The position numbers were made by a program, and so were the translations under genes. This document shows, in pieces, positions 52,282 to 60,910 of a stretch of 64,000 nt of DNA (positions within the stretch are counted from its first letter, which is position 1; each line of letters starts with the position of its first letter). Below the pieces are notes generated by a model. The model worked only from the letters and a program-made list of their open reading frames with translations. It was not told the origin of the DNA and searched no databases. Origin of the DNA: Candidatus Gastranaerophilales bacterium HUM_1 (GTDB lineage: Bacteria > Cyanobacteriota > Vampirovibrionia > Gastranaerophilales > Gastranaerophilaceae); the NCBI GenBank assembly GCA_002103105.1, contig DAAY01000008.1, positions 1 through 64,000 on the forward strand, read 5' to 3'.

Positions 52282-54264
52282 ATGCAGATAGAAGAAAGAA
52301 TCAATTTTCTAAAAGACGAAATTAACAAAAGTAATTACAAATACTATGTTGAAGAAAATCCATACTTAACCGACTTTGAATACGACAAAATGTTCGCAGA
52401 ATTAAAAGAATTGGAAGAAAAATATCCACTTTTAAAAACTCCAGACAGTCCTACCCAAAGAGTTGGTTCAGTTAGTGAAAAATTCTTCTCTCATAAGCAT
52501 AAATATCGTTTGTACAGCCTTGATAATACCTACAATGAAGAAGAATTAAAAAAATGGTATAACAGAGTTTGCAAAGAATATGACAAAAAACTTTCTCTCG
52601 TTTGCGAACTCAAAATTGATGGGCTTGCAATTGCTCTAACTTATGATAAAGGCTTATTCACACTCGGAGTAACACGTGGAGATGGTGTTACGGGGGAAAA
52701 TATTACCCCTAACTTGAAAACAATCAAGGCGATTCCATTAAAACTATTTGAACCAAAAACTCTAGAAGTTCGTGGAGAAATTTACATGCCAAAAACTTCT
52801 TTTGAAAAGTTGAATGAAGAATCTTTGGCAAAAGGAGAAAAAGTTTTTGCAAACCCTCGTAATGCTGCAAGCGGTTCTCTCAGACAATTAGATAGTAAAA
52901 TTACGGCAAAACGTGATTTGTCAATGTTTACTTATACGGGGATTTTTGAAGATGCCGAAGATAAAAATATTAAAACCCATTATGACGGCATGATGTATTT
53001 AAAAAAATTGGGATTCAAAGTTAACCCTAATATTCGCTTAGTTGATGATATTCAAGGGGCAATAGATTATTGCAAAGAATGGGAAACAAAGCGTTTTGAT
53101 TTAGATTACGCAACAGATGGGGTTGTAATCAAAGTAAATGATTTAGCAATTCAAAAGGATTTGGGGTTTACGGCAAGAGCTCCAAAATGGGCAACAGCAT
53201 TCAAATTTCCACCAGAAGAAGTTGCGACAAAACTTCTGGATATTGAACTAAACACAGGTAAAACTGGAGTTGTAACTCCTGTTGCGATATTAGAACCAGT
53301 TCAACTCGCTGGAAGCACTGTTGCAAGAGCAAGTTTGCATAATTTCGATGAGATTGCAAGACTTGATATTAGAATTGGAGATACTGTTTTAATCAAAAAG
53401 GCGGCAGAAATTATTCCAAAAGTTGTAAAAGTTATGGATACAGAAGTGCATAATTCTTTACCAATCTACAATCCGCCAACAGTTTGTCCATCTTGTGGGG
53501 GCCCTTTAACAGAAAAAGATGGAGAAGTCGGATTATACTGTAAAAATCCAGATTGTAGTAGTTTAATGTGTGCAAAAATTGAATACTGGGTTTCTAAAGA
53601 GGCAATGGACATTGATAACGTTGGTCCTTCTTTAATTCAACAATTATATGATAAAAAATTCATTTCAAACCCTGTTGATTTGTACCGATTAACAATGGAT
53701 GATTTTATGCAATTAGAATCAATCAAAGAAAAATCCGCATCAAATATTTATAATTCAATTCAAGGAAGTAAAACTCAACCATTAAATAGAGTTTTAACGG
53801 CTTTAGGCATTCGTCACGTTGGGAAAGAAACCGCAGATATTTTAGCTGGAGAATATGCAACCATAGACGATTTGGAAAATGCTTCTCTTGAATCATTATC
53901 TAATATTGCGGGAATTGGAGAAATAATTGCCCAATCTATCTTTGATTATTTTAGAGATGAAAACAATTTAAAATTATTAAACGAATTAAAAGAAGTTGGA
54001 GTTAATCCTGTTTCCAAGGTTCAACCAAAATCAGATATTTTAGCAGGGAAAACCTTTGTTTTGACTGGAACGTTACAAAATATGACAAGAGATGAAGCAA
54101 GTGCAATTATTAAATCTCATGGCGGGAAAACCTCTTCTTCCGTATCTAAAAAAACATCTTACGTCTTGGCGGGAGAAAACGCAGGGTCAAAATTAGACAA
54201 AGCACAAGATTTAGGTGTTATAATATTGACAGAAAAAGATTTTCTTGAAATGATTAAAGAATAA
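52282..54264 (+). CDS. ligA: NAD+-dependent DNA ligase
   Basis: Joins nicks in replication and repair. 660 residues: Ia domain (YYVEENPYLTDFEYD), adenylation domain with catalytic Lys in LVCELKIDGLAIAL, OB domain, Cys4 zinc finger (CPSCGG...YCKNPDC, about 407-430), helix-hairpin-helix repeats (LGIRHVGKETADIL, LSNIAGIGEIIAQSI) and a C-terminal BRCT domain (about 585-660). All expected parts are intact. Confidence 0.98.
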   Translation: MQIEERINFLKDEINKSNYKYYVEENPYLTDFEYDKMFAELKELEEKYPLLKTPDSPTQRVGSVSEKFFSHKHKYRLYSLDNTYNEEELKKWYNRVCKEYDKKLSLVCELKIDGLAIALTYDKGLFTLGVTRGDGVTGENITPNLKTIKAIPLKLFEPKTLEVRGEIYMPKTSFEKLNEESLAKGEKVFANPRNAASGSLRQLDSKITAKRDLSMFTYTGIFEDAEDKNIKTHYDGMMYLKKLGFKVNPNIRLVDDIQGAIDYCKEWETKRFDLDYATDGVVIKVNDLAIQKDLGFTARAPKWATAFKFPPEEVATKLLDIELNTGKTGVVTPVAILEPVQLAGSTVARASLHNFDEIARLDIRIGDTVLIKKAAEIIPKVVKVMDTEVHNSLPIYNPPTVCPSCGGPLTEKDGEVGLYCKNPDCSSLMCAKIEYWVSKEAMDIDNVGPSLIQQLYDKKFISNPVDLYRLTMDDFMQLESIKEKSASNIYNSIQGSKTQPLNRVLTALGIRHVGKETADILAGEYATIDDLENASLESLSNIAGIGEIIAQSIFDYFRDENNLKLLNELKEVGVNPVSKVQPKSDILAGKTFVLTGTLQNMTRDEASAIIKSHGGKTSSSVSKKTSYVLAGENAGSKLDKAQDLGVIILTEKDFLEMIKE

Positions 54265-54284
54265 AAAAAAGGATTTATCAAAAT

Positions 54285-54746
54285 ATGAAAGTTGTTCAAA
54301 TAGATGGGTTTAGAGGAATTATAACAGCGTTGTTTATCGGTGCTTGTTTGTTTGCTGGCTTTGTAGTTTTCCCTGGAATGGTTGCAATGTCTTTATGGAA
54401 CAAGTATTTAGCATCTTTATTCATGTTCCCTGTTTTAAATATTCTACAAGGCGTTTTGCTATGGGGAATAATTGCAATCACATATTGCATTCTTTCTAAA
54501 AAAGGTTTGGCAATATCTTTCAAAGATGGACCTTCTTTAAGTGATGCAGAGTTTGATACCATTATGCGTAAAGCTAAAATAAATTCACAAATAAAAAAGA
54601 TAAATACAGTTATTCAAAAAGCAGATAAATTTGAAAAAAGCAAGATTGAATCTGAAAAAGATTTAACTCATGTTTCAACTCCAATTTCGCTTAACAAAGA
54701 CATAAATAGAGAAAAAGAAGATGAAACAATTTCTAATGTAAAATAA
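54285..54746 (+). CDS. Unknown protein with two N-terminal membrane helices
   Basis: 153 residues beginning MKVVQIDGFRGIITALFIGA. Two helices (about 12-32 and 42-70: LASLFMFPVLNILQGVLLWG, IIAITYCILSK), then an acidic-basic cytoplasmic or periplasmic tail (about 80-153), probably coiled coil. GGA before ATG. Twenty bases after ligA, 22 before the SIMPL gene, so likely in the same transcript. No recognised domain. Confidence 0.75.
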   Translation: MKVVQIDGFRGIITALFIGACLFAGFVVFPGMVAMSLWNKYLASLFMFPVLNILQGVLLWGIIAITYCILSKKGLAISFKDGPSLSDAEFDTIMRKAKINSQIKKINTVIQKADKFEKSKIESEKDLTHVSTPISLNKDINREKEDETISNVK

Positions 54747-54768
54747 ATTTTGAATATTAGGAGGTCTT

Positions 54769-55536
54769 ATGAAAAAACTTATTTCCGCAACATTACTTAG
54801 TGCTGTTATGTTGTCAACTTCTATTTGCACATTACCTGCAGGAGCAGTGAATGAAATTGCATCTAATAAAGATAGAGGTTACGTATCAGTTTCTTATACA
54901 GCAGAAAAAGAAGTTGCACCTGATACAGTTGAAGTTTCTATTGCAGTAAAAACAAATGATAAAAAAACAATGCAAGAAGCAGTTAGAAAAAACAAAGAAA
55001 TTACAGATAAAGTTTATGCTTATTTAAAAGAACAAATAACAGTAGAAAATGGAGATTATATCAAGACTTCAAACTTCTCAGCTTCTCCAAGCTATATTTA
55101 TAGCAACAATAAAAGAGTTTTAGATAAATATGAAGTTTCTAATAATATTATTGTTCATACAAAATCAATCGATAAAATTGCAATGATTATTGATAAATCT
55201 CTATCTTTAGGAGCTACAAATGTAGATAGCTTAAATTTTAGCTTATCAGAAAAAGATACTCAATGTGCAGAGCTATTATCTAATGCTACAAAACAAGTTA
55301 AGAAAAGAGCAGACATCGTAGCCTCTGCTGCTGGCTCATCAGTTATAGGTATCAAAAATATTGATACAAGTTGTTCTATAAATAATTCAAATAGATTTCC
55401 TGTTTATAGAAACTCTTTAATGATGGCAAAAGCGGAATCAATGGATGCTGGTTCTACTGAATCAACCCCAACAAATATCGAAGCTGGAACAATCAAAATT
55501 TATTCAAATGTAAATGCAAGTTTCTATTTAAAATAA
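54769..55536 (+). CDS. SIMPL (DUF541) periplasmic protein
   Basis: 255 residues. Signal peptide MKKLISATLLSAVMLSTS.. (cleavage near PAGA), then the SIMPL domain: YVSVSYTAEKEVAPDTVEVS, ITDKVYAYLKEQ, YEVSNNIIVHTKSIDKIA, LGATNVDSLNFSLS, VKKRADIVASAAG. Members (BP26, Omp28, YggE) are periplasmic, oligomeric, and linked to stress resistance; exact role unclear. AGGAGG stands six bases before ATG. A strong terminator follows. Confidence 0.9.
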   Translation: MKKLISATLLSAVMLSTSICTLPAGAVNEIASNKDRGYVSVSYTAEKEVAPDTVEVSIAVKTNDKKTMQEAVRKNKEITDKVYAYLKEQITVENGDYIKTSNFSASPSYIYSNNKRVLDKYEVSNNIIVHTKSIDKIAMIIDKSLSLGATNVDSLNFSLSEKDTQCAELLSNATKQVKKRADIVASAAGSSVIGIKNIDTSCSINNSNRFPVYRNSLMMAKAESMDAGSTESTPTNIEAGTIKIYSNVNASFYLK

Positions 55537-55550
55537 AATTTGAATACAAA

Positions 55551-55587
55551 AAAAATAACTGGAGTGTTTGCTCCAGTTATTTTTTTT
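55551..55587 (+). terminator. Strong terminator after the SIMPL gene
   Basis: 14-bp perfect stem AAAAATAACTGGAG (55551-55564) / CTCCAGTTATTTTT (55571-55584), six-base loop, T-run both sides; probably bidirectional. Confidence 0.93.
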
Positions 55588-55600
55588 ACATATTACACTT

Positions 55601-55831
55601 TTAGATTTTTCTTTTACCACCATTTAACCAAGGTGCGGCTTCAAGATCATTAATATTGTATTTTAGCAAATAATCATTTTCTTTTGCAGGTTGAACTTTT
55701 TGAGTGTTAACTTTTTTCACCTGAGTTTTTTGAGCTGGCTTTTTATTATAATTAGCATAAGTAGTTGCAGCCCCAACAGTTAATTGTGTTTGGAATAGCA
55801 ATAATGCCATAATAATCGCAAATTTTTTCAT
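55601..55831 (-). CDS. Small exported basic protein, 76 residues
   Basis: Signal peptide MKKFAIIMALLLFQTQLTVG (cleavage after GAA), then a Lys/Gln/Thr-rich stretch (YNKKPAQKTQVKKVNTQK) and NDYLLKYNINDLEAAPWLNG, ending KRKI. Predicted small periplasmic protein; no domain known. AGGAGA lies close upstream of the start. Follows apt on the same strand. Confidence 0.7.
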   Translation of the reverse strand: MKKFAIIMALLLFQTQLTVGAATTYANYNKKPAQKTQVKKVNTQKVQPAKENDYLLKYNINDLEAAPWLNGGKRKI

Positions 55832-55853
55832 TTTTTATCTCCTGAATCCTTTA

Positions 55854-56387
55854 CTAATATTGTAACATAGAAACTACTTTTCCGCAATCAGCAAGTTTTT
55901 CTACTCCATTTAATCCTTTTAACTCAATCAAAAATGCAGCCCCTACTAATTCTCCTCCAGCTTTTCTAACTAAGTTACAAGCTGCTTTAGCTGTACCACC
56001 TGTTGCTAGCAAGTCATCCACAACTAGAACTTTAGCACCTTTTTCAATAGCATCAGCGTGAATTTCAATTGAATCAGAACCGTATTCTAAATCATAGCTT
56101 TCTTTGATTGTTTCAGCAGGAAGTTTATTTGGTTTTCTTACAGGAATAAAACCACAGTTCATCTTATAAGCCATTGGCATTCCGAAAATAAAACCTCTAC
56201 TTTCAATCCCTGCAATATAATCTATTTCACAATCTTTGTATTGTTCACAAAGATAATCAATCATTACTTGCAATGTTTGAGCATCTTTTAAACCTGTTGT
56301 AATATCTCTGAAAATAATTCCTTTTTTAGGAAAATCAGGCACTGCTCTGATTTTATCTTTTACATTTTCAATTGTTAATGTTTCCAT
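55854..56387 (-). CDS. apt: Adenine phosphoribosyltransferase
   Basis: Salvage of adenine to AMP using PRPP. 177 residues; the PRPP motif VLVVDDLLATGGTAKAA (about 124-140) and GIESRGFIFGMPMAYKM are typical, as is the N-terminal IRAVPDFPKKGIIFRDIT. Eleven bases after the glycosyltransferase gene on the same strand, with AGGAGA upstream. Confidence 0.96.
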   Translation of the reverse strand: METLTIENVKDKIRAVPDFPKKGIIFRDITTGLKDAQTLQVMIDYLCEQYKDCEIDYIAGIESRGFIFGMPMAYKMNCGFIPVRKPNKLPAETIKESYDLEYGSDSIEIHADAIEKGAKVLVVDDLLATGGTAKAACNLVRKAGGELVGAAFLIELKGLNGVEKLADCGKVVSMLQY

Positions 56388-56398
56388 TTTATATTCTC

Positions 56399-57766
56399 CT
56401 ATTTTTTCAGTAATTTTTTTAATTCTTCTTTAGCTTGTCTAATTTTTTCTTTTGCCTTTTGAATTGCGTGTTCATGCTGAATCAATCCGTGAGCGGTTTT
56501 ACCCCAGTTCATATCCTTTTTCATAAATAAAATTTTGAAACCGATGAATAATACCAATGGGAACCATATTAATAATAAATATATAGAGGTTTCAATTGAT
56601 TGAACTAAGGCAGCTTTTCTTGGAAGGTTATCATATCTTCGCAAGCTATATCTACATGCCATCACAAATCCTAAACCGATTATTGCACCCATAATCACAG
56701 AGGAAAGCAAAATATGAGGAGGAGCATCTTTAACAAAGACTTTAACCAATAAAATGCCAATTTCTATGATAAACCATGCAGGCATGATGAATTCAGAAAT
56801 ATATGCTATGGTATCTAATCTAGCACGTAAAGACATTTTTTTAGAGGTTAAAATATCTCCAAAATATTCTAAATATCTGCGAATAGTACCTTCAAGCCAT
56901 CTTCTTCTCTGTCTATATAGAGGGAACAAATACATAATTCCTTCTTCATAAACAGCAGTATTTGGGCAAAATCTTACGTCCCAACCCTTAATGTGCAATC
57001 TTGTTGACATATCGAGGTCATCAGTAATTGTATAATTATTCCAGCCACCAATATCTTCTATTGCCGCTCTTTTAATTAATTCTCCATTTCCACGAAGTTC
57101 AACTGCACCTTTCACCGCATCACGACTTACTTGGAAATACGTATCCATTGTCATTTCATTATTTTGACAACGGGTTAAAATGTTCATATCTTTATTTCTA
57201 ATAATTTTTCTTGCTTGAACAGCCCCAACATCTTTTGGCTCAAGTTCATAGACAAGATTTGTTAAAAAATCAGAATCCATAGTTGCATCAGCATCGAACA
57301 CCAAAATAGCTTCGCCCTTTGCAATTTCTAGAGCATCATTAAGTACAGCCGATTTCCCTGGGAAAGCATCCTTAGCTCTTATGAAGGCTTTAACCTTCTC
57401 TGGATATTGTCTTTCAATATCTTTAATCACAGAAGCTGTGTTATCTGAACTTCTGTCATCTATTGCAATTATTTCAAAGTTTGGATAATCAAGTTTTAAA
57501 ACCGTTTCAATCGTGTGAGCAATAACCGTTTCTTCATTATGAGCAGGAATCATAATACTCACAAATGGCTTGTATGATTCATCTTTTACTTGAGGTTTTT
57601 TAAGGTCAATTCTTTGTTTAATTTTATACGCAATAGTTGTAAAAATCGCATAAACAGACATCAGAATAACTAAAAGAGCTAATCCCCATTCTGTATAACT
57701 CTGAAATATATAAATAAACGCTGTAAGCCCCAAAACAATAACAAATAAAAGTATTCGTTCTTTCAT
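56399..57766 (-). CDS. Membrane glycosyltransferase, family GT2 (processive type)
   Basis: 455 residues from ATG 57766. Two N-terminal helices (about 5-45), a GT-A domain with DDRSSDNT, VFDADATMDSD, TDDLDMSTRLHIKGWD and QRRRWLEG (the DXD and QxxRW signature of processive beta-glycosyltransferases), then three or four C-terminal helices and a basic coiled tail (KAKEKIRQAKEELKKLLKK). Similar enzymes make poly-beta-1,6-GlcNAc, cellulose or hyaluronan-like polymers. No polymer-export partner genes nearby, so product unknown. A longer GTG start at 57787 exists but lacks support. Confidence 0.88.
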   Translation of the reverse strand: MKERILLFVIVLGLTAFIYIFQSYTEWGLALLVILMSVYAIFTTIAYKIKQRIDLKKPQVKDESYKPFVSIMIPAHNEETVIAHTIETVLKLDYPNFEIIAIDDRSSDNTASVIKDIERQYPEKVKAFIRAKDAFPGKSAVLNDALEIAKGEAILVFDADATMDSDFLTNLVYELEPKDVGAVQARKIIRNKDMNILTRCQNNEMTMDTYFQVSRDAVKGAVELRGNGELIKRAAIEDIGGWNNYTITDDLDMSTRLHIKGWDVRFCPNTAVYEEGIMYLFPLYRQRRRWLEGTIRRYLEYFGDILTSKKMSLRARLDTIAYISEFIMPAWFIIEIGILLVKVFVKDAPPHILLSSVIMGAIIGLGFVMACRYSLRRYDNLPRKAALVQSIETSIYLLLIWFPLVLFIGFKILFMKKDMNWGKTAHGLIQHEHAIQKAKEKIRQAKEELKKLLKK

Positions 57767-57880
57767 AATCTCTAATCTAAATCCCACTATTCCACTAAAT
57801 ATATTTATAACAATATTTTAACAAAAAAGAGAGAAATAAGTTGTAAATATAAATATATTGATACAATTTGCAACTAATCT

Positions 57881-57900
57881 CCTCTATTGAGAGGTTTTTT
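57881..57900 (+). terminator. Orphan plus-strand terminator upstream of hup
   Basis: CCTCTATTGAGAGGTTTTTT: 5-bp stem, ATTG tetraloop, six T. No plus-strand gene precedes it within 300 bases, so it may end a short untranslated transcript of about 60-100 bases (57790-57900), or be fortuitous. Confidence 0.4.
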
Positions 57901-57932
57901 GAATTAAAAAGTGTTAAAATTCGTTAAAATAC

Positions 57933-57960
57933 TTGCATTGTAGAGAATTTTCTATATAAT
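57933..57960 (+). promoter_or_regulatory. Promoter of hup
   Basis: TTGCAT (57933-57938), 16-base spacer, TATAAT (57955-57960), 33 bases before the hup ATG; GAAGGAG provides ribosome binding. Confidence 0.7.
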
Positions 57961-57993
57961 AAATTTTGTACACAAATAAGAAGGAGTTTTATT

Positions 57994-58272
57994 ATGAACA
58001 AAGAAGAATTAGTACAAGAAATTTCTAAAAAAGCTAATGTTACTCAAAAAGAAGCTGCAGAAGTTTTATCTTCATTAGTTGATACTATCCAAAAAACAGT
58101 TGCTAAAGGTAAAAAAGTAACTTTAGTAGGATTTGGAACATTTGAACCACGTAAGAGAGCTGCTAGAACTGGTAGAAACCCTCAAACTGGTAAAGAATTG
58201 AAAATCCCTGCAAAAACAGTTCCTGCTTTCTCAGCTGGTAAAAAATTCAAAACTGTTGTTAACGGAAAATAG
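57994..58272 (+). CDS. hup: HU-family DNA-binding protein
   Basis: Nucleoid protein, 92 residues. N-terminal helices (MNKEELVQEISKKANVTQKEA), VTLVGFGTFEPRKRAARTGR and NPQTGKELKIPAKTVPAF with the proline-tipped DNA-binding arm, ending KFKTVVNG. Typical length. It is monocistronic with its own promoter and terminator, as is usual for an abundant protein. Confidence 0.97.
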   Translation: MNKEELVQEISKKANVTQKEAAEVLSSLVDTIQKTVAKGKKVTLVGFGTFEPRKRAARTGRNPQTGKELKIPAKTVPAFSAGKKFKTVVNGK

Positions 58273-58290
58273 TTTTTATAAATCAAAAAA

Positions 58291-58328
58291 TTTGCAGGCA
58301 GATGGTTATTACACCACCTGCCTGTTTT
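58291..58328 (+). terminator. Terminator of hup
   Basis: CAGGCAG (58295-58301) / CTGCCTG (58318-58324), extended by three more pairs around one mismatch, then TTTTATTAT. Confidence 0.8.
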
Positions 58329-58347
58329 ATTATCTAACTATCCCATT

Positions 58348-58401
58348 GGAGAATGTTATTTTCTCCTTTCTGTTGATTAATTATCCTATCACGAAAGGAG
58401 A
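58348..58401 (+). promoter_or_regulatory. Two mutually exclusive hairpins before the cupin gene, one hiding its ribosome binding site
   Basis: Stem A: GGAGAA (58348-58353) / TTCTCC (58361-58366), eight-base loop. Stem B: TCTCCTTT (58362-58369) / AAAGGAGA (58394-58401). Stem B covers the AAGGAG ribosome binding site of the gene starting at 58408. Both need the TCTCC segment, so they cannot form together: the layout of an RNA switch or temperature-sensitive leader. Confidence 0.45.
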
Positions 58402-58407
58402 TTTTTA

Positions 58408-58713
58408 ATGTTTTACAATGTACAAAAAGTTAAAGATATTACTGACACTAAAGAAAAATTTTTTACTCGAAAAGTTCTAATGGAGCATGACAATAGCAGT
58501 CTTTCAGTTGTAGCTATCAAAAAAGGAGAAATTATTGACACCCATACATCAGAAAGTGATGCAACCGTTTACGTTATTGATGGTGAAATTGAATTACACT
58601 TCGACGCTCAAAAATTTAAAATTGACAAAGGAGAAATTCTTATGTTCAAAAAAGATACAGAACATAAGGTTTTAGCACTAAAAGATAGCTTATTTTTACT
58701 TATAAAAATATGA
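58408..58713 (+). CDS. Small cupin-domain protein
   Basis: 101 residues, a single cupin barrel: VVAIKKGEIIDTHTSESDAT, VYVIDGEIELHFDAQKFKID, KGEILMFKKDTEHKVLAL. His in DTHTSE and in TEHKV fit the metal-binding positions, though one of the usual three is not obvious. Such proteins bind small metabolites or metals in a regulatory or stress role; partner unknown. Preceded by a potential RNA switch. Confidence 0.8.
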   Translation: MFYNVQKVKDITDTKEKFFTRKVLMEHDNSSLSVVAIKKGEIIDTHTSESDATVYVIDGEIELHFDAQKFKIDKGEILMFKKDTEHKVLALKDSLFLLIKI

Positions 58714-58727
58714 TTTTAGATTAGCAC

Positions 58728-58934
58728 TTATGGTACAGGGTCATAACCCCCAGGATTTCCTGGGTGACATCTGCAAATTCGCTTAATTCCTAACCAACAA
58801 CCTTTTAGTATGCCGTATTTTTCTATTGCTTGTTTTGTATATTCAGAACAAGTTGGATAAAATCGGCATACTTTCGGAGTAAATTTTGAAAAATACTGAT
58901 ATACTTTTATTAAACTAAGCAAAATTTGTTTCAT
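58728..58934 (-). CDS. yidD: Membrane protein insertion efficiency factor YidD
   Basis: 68 residues from ATG 58934 (MKQILLSLIKVYQ). Signature CRFYPTCSEYTKQAI and GCWLGIKRICRCHPGNPGGYDPVP with conserved Cys/His/Pro. Peripheral membrane factor aiding YidC insertion. Its usual neighbours rpmH, rnpA and yidC are absent; here it follows yraN by some 28 bases. GTGAGG is the ribosome binding site. Confidence 0.92.
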   Translation of the reverse strand: MKQILLSLIKVYQYFSKFTPKVCRFYPTCSEYTKQAIEKYGILKGCWLGIKRICRCHPGNPGGYDPVP

Positions 58935-58962
58935 CGAAATCCTCACTTATATTTTACCATAA

Positions 58963-59304
58963 TTAGACATTTCGAAGATGTTCAATTTTTAAAATAGGTT
59001 CTAGTGTAATACCAATTACATCAATTTGAAAAGCTTTTATTTTATGTTCTTGAACATAGCTTAATGCACCTGTTTTGATATTATGGTACTTTGTTTTAGT
59101 AATTGCCTCCATTGGAGAACCAAATGCGTTTGATTTTCTAGTTTTAACCTCTACAAAAACAACTTTATCCTTCAACTTTGCAATTATATCAATTTCGCAA
59201 AGTTTTGAAAAATGCTTATTGCGTTCCAATATTTTATAGCCATTTTTGATTAAATATTCACAAGCTAAATCTTCACCTTTATTTCCAAATTCTCTATTAT
59301 TCAT
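58963..59304 (-). CDS. yraN: UPF0102 (YraN) nuclease-like protein
   Basis: 113 residues of the YraN family, with a PD-(D/E)xK endonuclease fold: NKGEDLACEYLIKNGYKIL, CEIDIIAKLKDKVVFVEVKTRKS (catalytic D and ExK) and LSYVQEHKIKAFQIDVI. Cytosolic; function not well known, possibly DNA uptake, repair or recombination. Transcribed with yidD. Confidence 0.92.
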   Translation of the reverse strand: MNNREFGNKGEDLACEYLIKNGYKILERNKHFSKLCEIDIIAKLKDKVVFVEVKTRKSNAFGSPMEAITKTKYHNIKTGALSYVQEHKIKAFQIDVIGITLEPILKIEHLRNV

Positions 59305-59327
59305 TCTTAATTCCTTATTCTAAAAAT

Positions 59328-59360
59328 AAAGGAGCGATGAATATTACAACGCTCCAATAT
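59328..59360 (-). terminator. Terminator of the symporter gene
   Basis: GGAGCG (59331-59336) / CGCTCC (59350-59355), followed in the minus direction by TTTATTTTT. Confidence 0.7.
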
Positions 59361-59381
59361 TTTTATATTATTTTATCTATC

Positions 59382-60704
59382 TTATGCAATTTCTTCATAC
59401 GCTGCTGGGTTATTTAATAAATCATAATTGATTTCATTTTCATTATCCGCAATAGTTGCAGCTACAACAGCATCAGAAGCCACGTTCAATGTTGTTCTGA
59501 ACATATCAGTAACCCTTTCAATTGTGAATAAGAATGCAAAGCCTGCAACCAATTGTTCTGGGCTCAATCCCATTCCATTCAAGATAAGAGCAATTGTAAT
59601 CAATCCACCTCCAGGAATACCTGCACACGTACTAGAAGCAATAATTGCTAACAGTGCAATTTGAATAATCAAAAATGGTGTTAAGTGAACTTGATATGCT
59701 TGAGCCAAGAAAATTACGGCAACAGTTTGTAATAAAGCGGTACCGTCAAAATTCAAAGTTGCACCTAAAGGCAACACAAAACTAGAAATTTTATGAGAAA
59801 TTCCTCGTTTTTCGCAACACGCAATTGTCAATGGCAAAGTTGCAGAAGAACTTGCTGTTCCGAAAGCAACCATTATAGCTTCTGCGATTGCAGAGAATAA
59901 CATTGGAGCTGAAACCTTTGAAAAACATTTCAAAAATACAGGATAAACTACAAACATTTGAATACCAAATCCTACCATCAAAACAAGTAAATATTTTGAA
60001 ATTGTAGCGAAAATATCAATACCAAAACTTGAAACGGCACTAGCTGTAAGTGCAAATACACCTGGAGCAGCAAAAAGCATAATCCAATCAGTAATTTTCA
60101 TTGTCGCAGCAAACACAGATTCAAAGAAAGAAACAATAGGTCTATTTACATCCCCAACTTTTGCAAGTGCAAGAGCAAACAATACTACAAATAAAATAAT
60201 TGGAACCATATTACCCGTTGCAAATGCTTCAACTGGATTATTAGGAATAAATCCTAAGAACAAGTTTAAAATATTACCTTGTTGTTGTTGCATTGCAGAA
60301 GCAACAGATGCTTGAACCCCAGTAGCAATATTTGAAGCAATATAATGAGCTGCACCAGACCCAGGTTTAACAATTAGAGCCAAAGTAGTCCCAATGGTTA
60401 CAGCAACAGTTGTTAAAATACCGTAATACAGAACCATTTTAGATCCGAATTTTCCTAATTGTTTGTTATCGCCAACACTTGTAATCCCAATAATAATTGC
60501 TGATACCACAAGTGGAATTACTACCATTTGAATTAGTCTGATAAACATTTGGCCTACAAAGGTCAAAATATTTGCAACTAATGCATTTGGGTGTGCGTAC
60601 AAGAATATTCCAACAAAAATACCCGCAATAATTCCAAAAAAGATGTGCCAATTTCGTTTGATTCCAAGACCTAATGCGATGAGAATCTGCATGTGAAGCT
60701 TCAT
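59382..60704 (-). CDS. Dicarboxylate/amino acid:cation symporter (DAACS family)
   Basis: 440 residues, about eight helices plus two re-entrant loops: MFIRLIQMVVIPLVVSAII near the start, the Ser-rich loop AFGTASSSATLPLTIACC (HP1), NFDGTALLQTVAVIF (the NMDGT motif with Asn-Phe-Asp) and HP2 with CAGIPGGGLITIALIL. Takes up glutamate, aspartate or C4-dicarboxylates using Na+ or H+. Its first 24 codons and promoter region are duplicated at 63.44-63.58 kb, so it forms the left border of the accessory island. Confidence 0.93.
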   Translation of the reverse strand: MKLHMQILIALGLGIKRNWHIFFGIIAGIFVGIFLYAHPNALVANILTFVGQMFIRLIQMVVIPLVVSAIIIGITSVGDNKQLGKFGSKMVLYYGILTTVAVTIGTTLALIVKPGSGAAHYIASNIATGVQASVASAMQQQQGNILNLFLGFIPNNPVEAFATGNMVPIILFVVLFALALAKVGDVNRPIVSFFESVFAATMKITDWIMLFAAPGVFALTASAVSSFGIDIFATISKYLLVLMVGFGIQMFVVYPVFLKCFSKVSAPMLFSAIAEAIMVAFGTASSSATLPLTIACCEKRGISHKISSFVLPLGATLNFDGTALLQTVAVIFLAQAYQVHLTPFLIIQIALLAIIASSTCAGIPGGGLITIALILNGMGLSPEQLVAGFAFLFTIERVTDMFRTTLNVASDAVVAATIADNENEINYDLLNNPAAYEEIA

Positions 60705-60774
60705 TTTAATTTATCCTCTTAATTCTTCTTACTATAAACTATGTGATGAGCTTATTATACAATCTTTTCTTAAA
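60634..60774. repeat. 141-bp direct repeat, left copy (symporter 5' end and upstream)
   Basis: Matches 63443-63583 with two mismatches by eye (A/G and G/T about 60651 and 60656), same orientation, offset 2809 bases. It contains the first 24 codons of the symporter gene and about 70 bases of its upstream region. Confidence 0.9.
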
Positions 60775-60910
60775 AATATCAATTCCATGCTGAAAAATGG
60801 TATATTGATAGGACAGTTATAACATTTTAAAATATGACAAACTAGTTATTTTTTTGGGAAAATAGCAAAAATTTTTATTTTTGATTTTAAATATTAATGA
60901 GGCATGTAAA

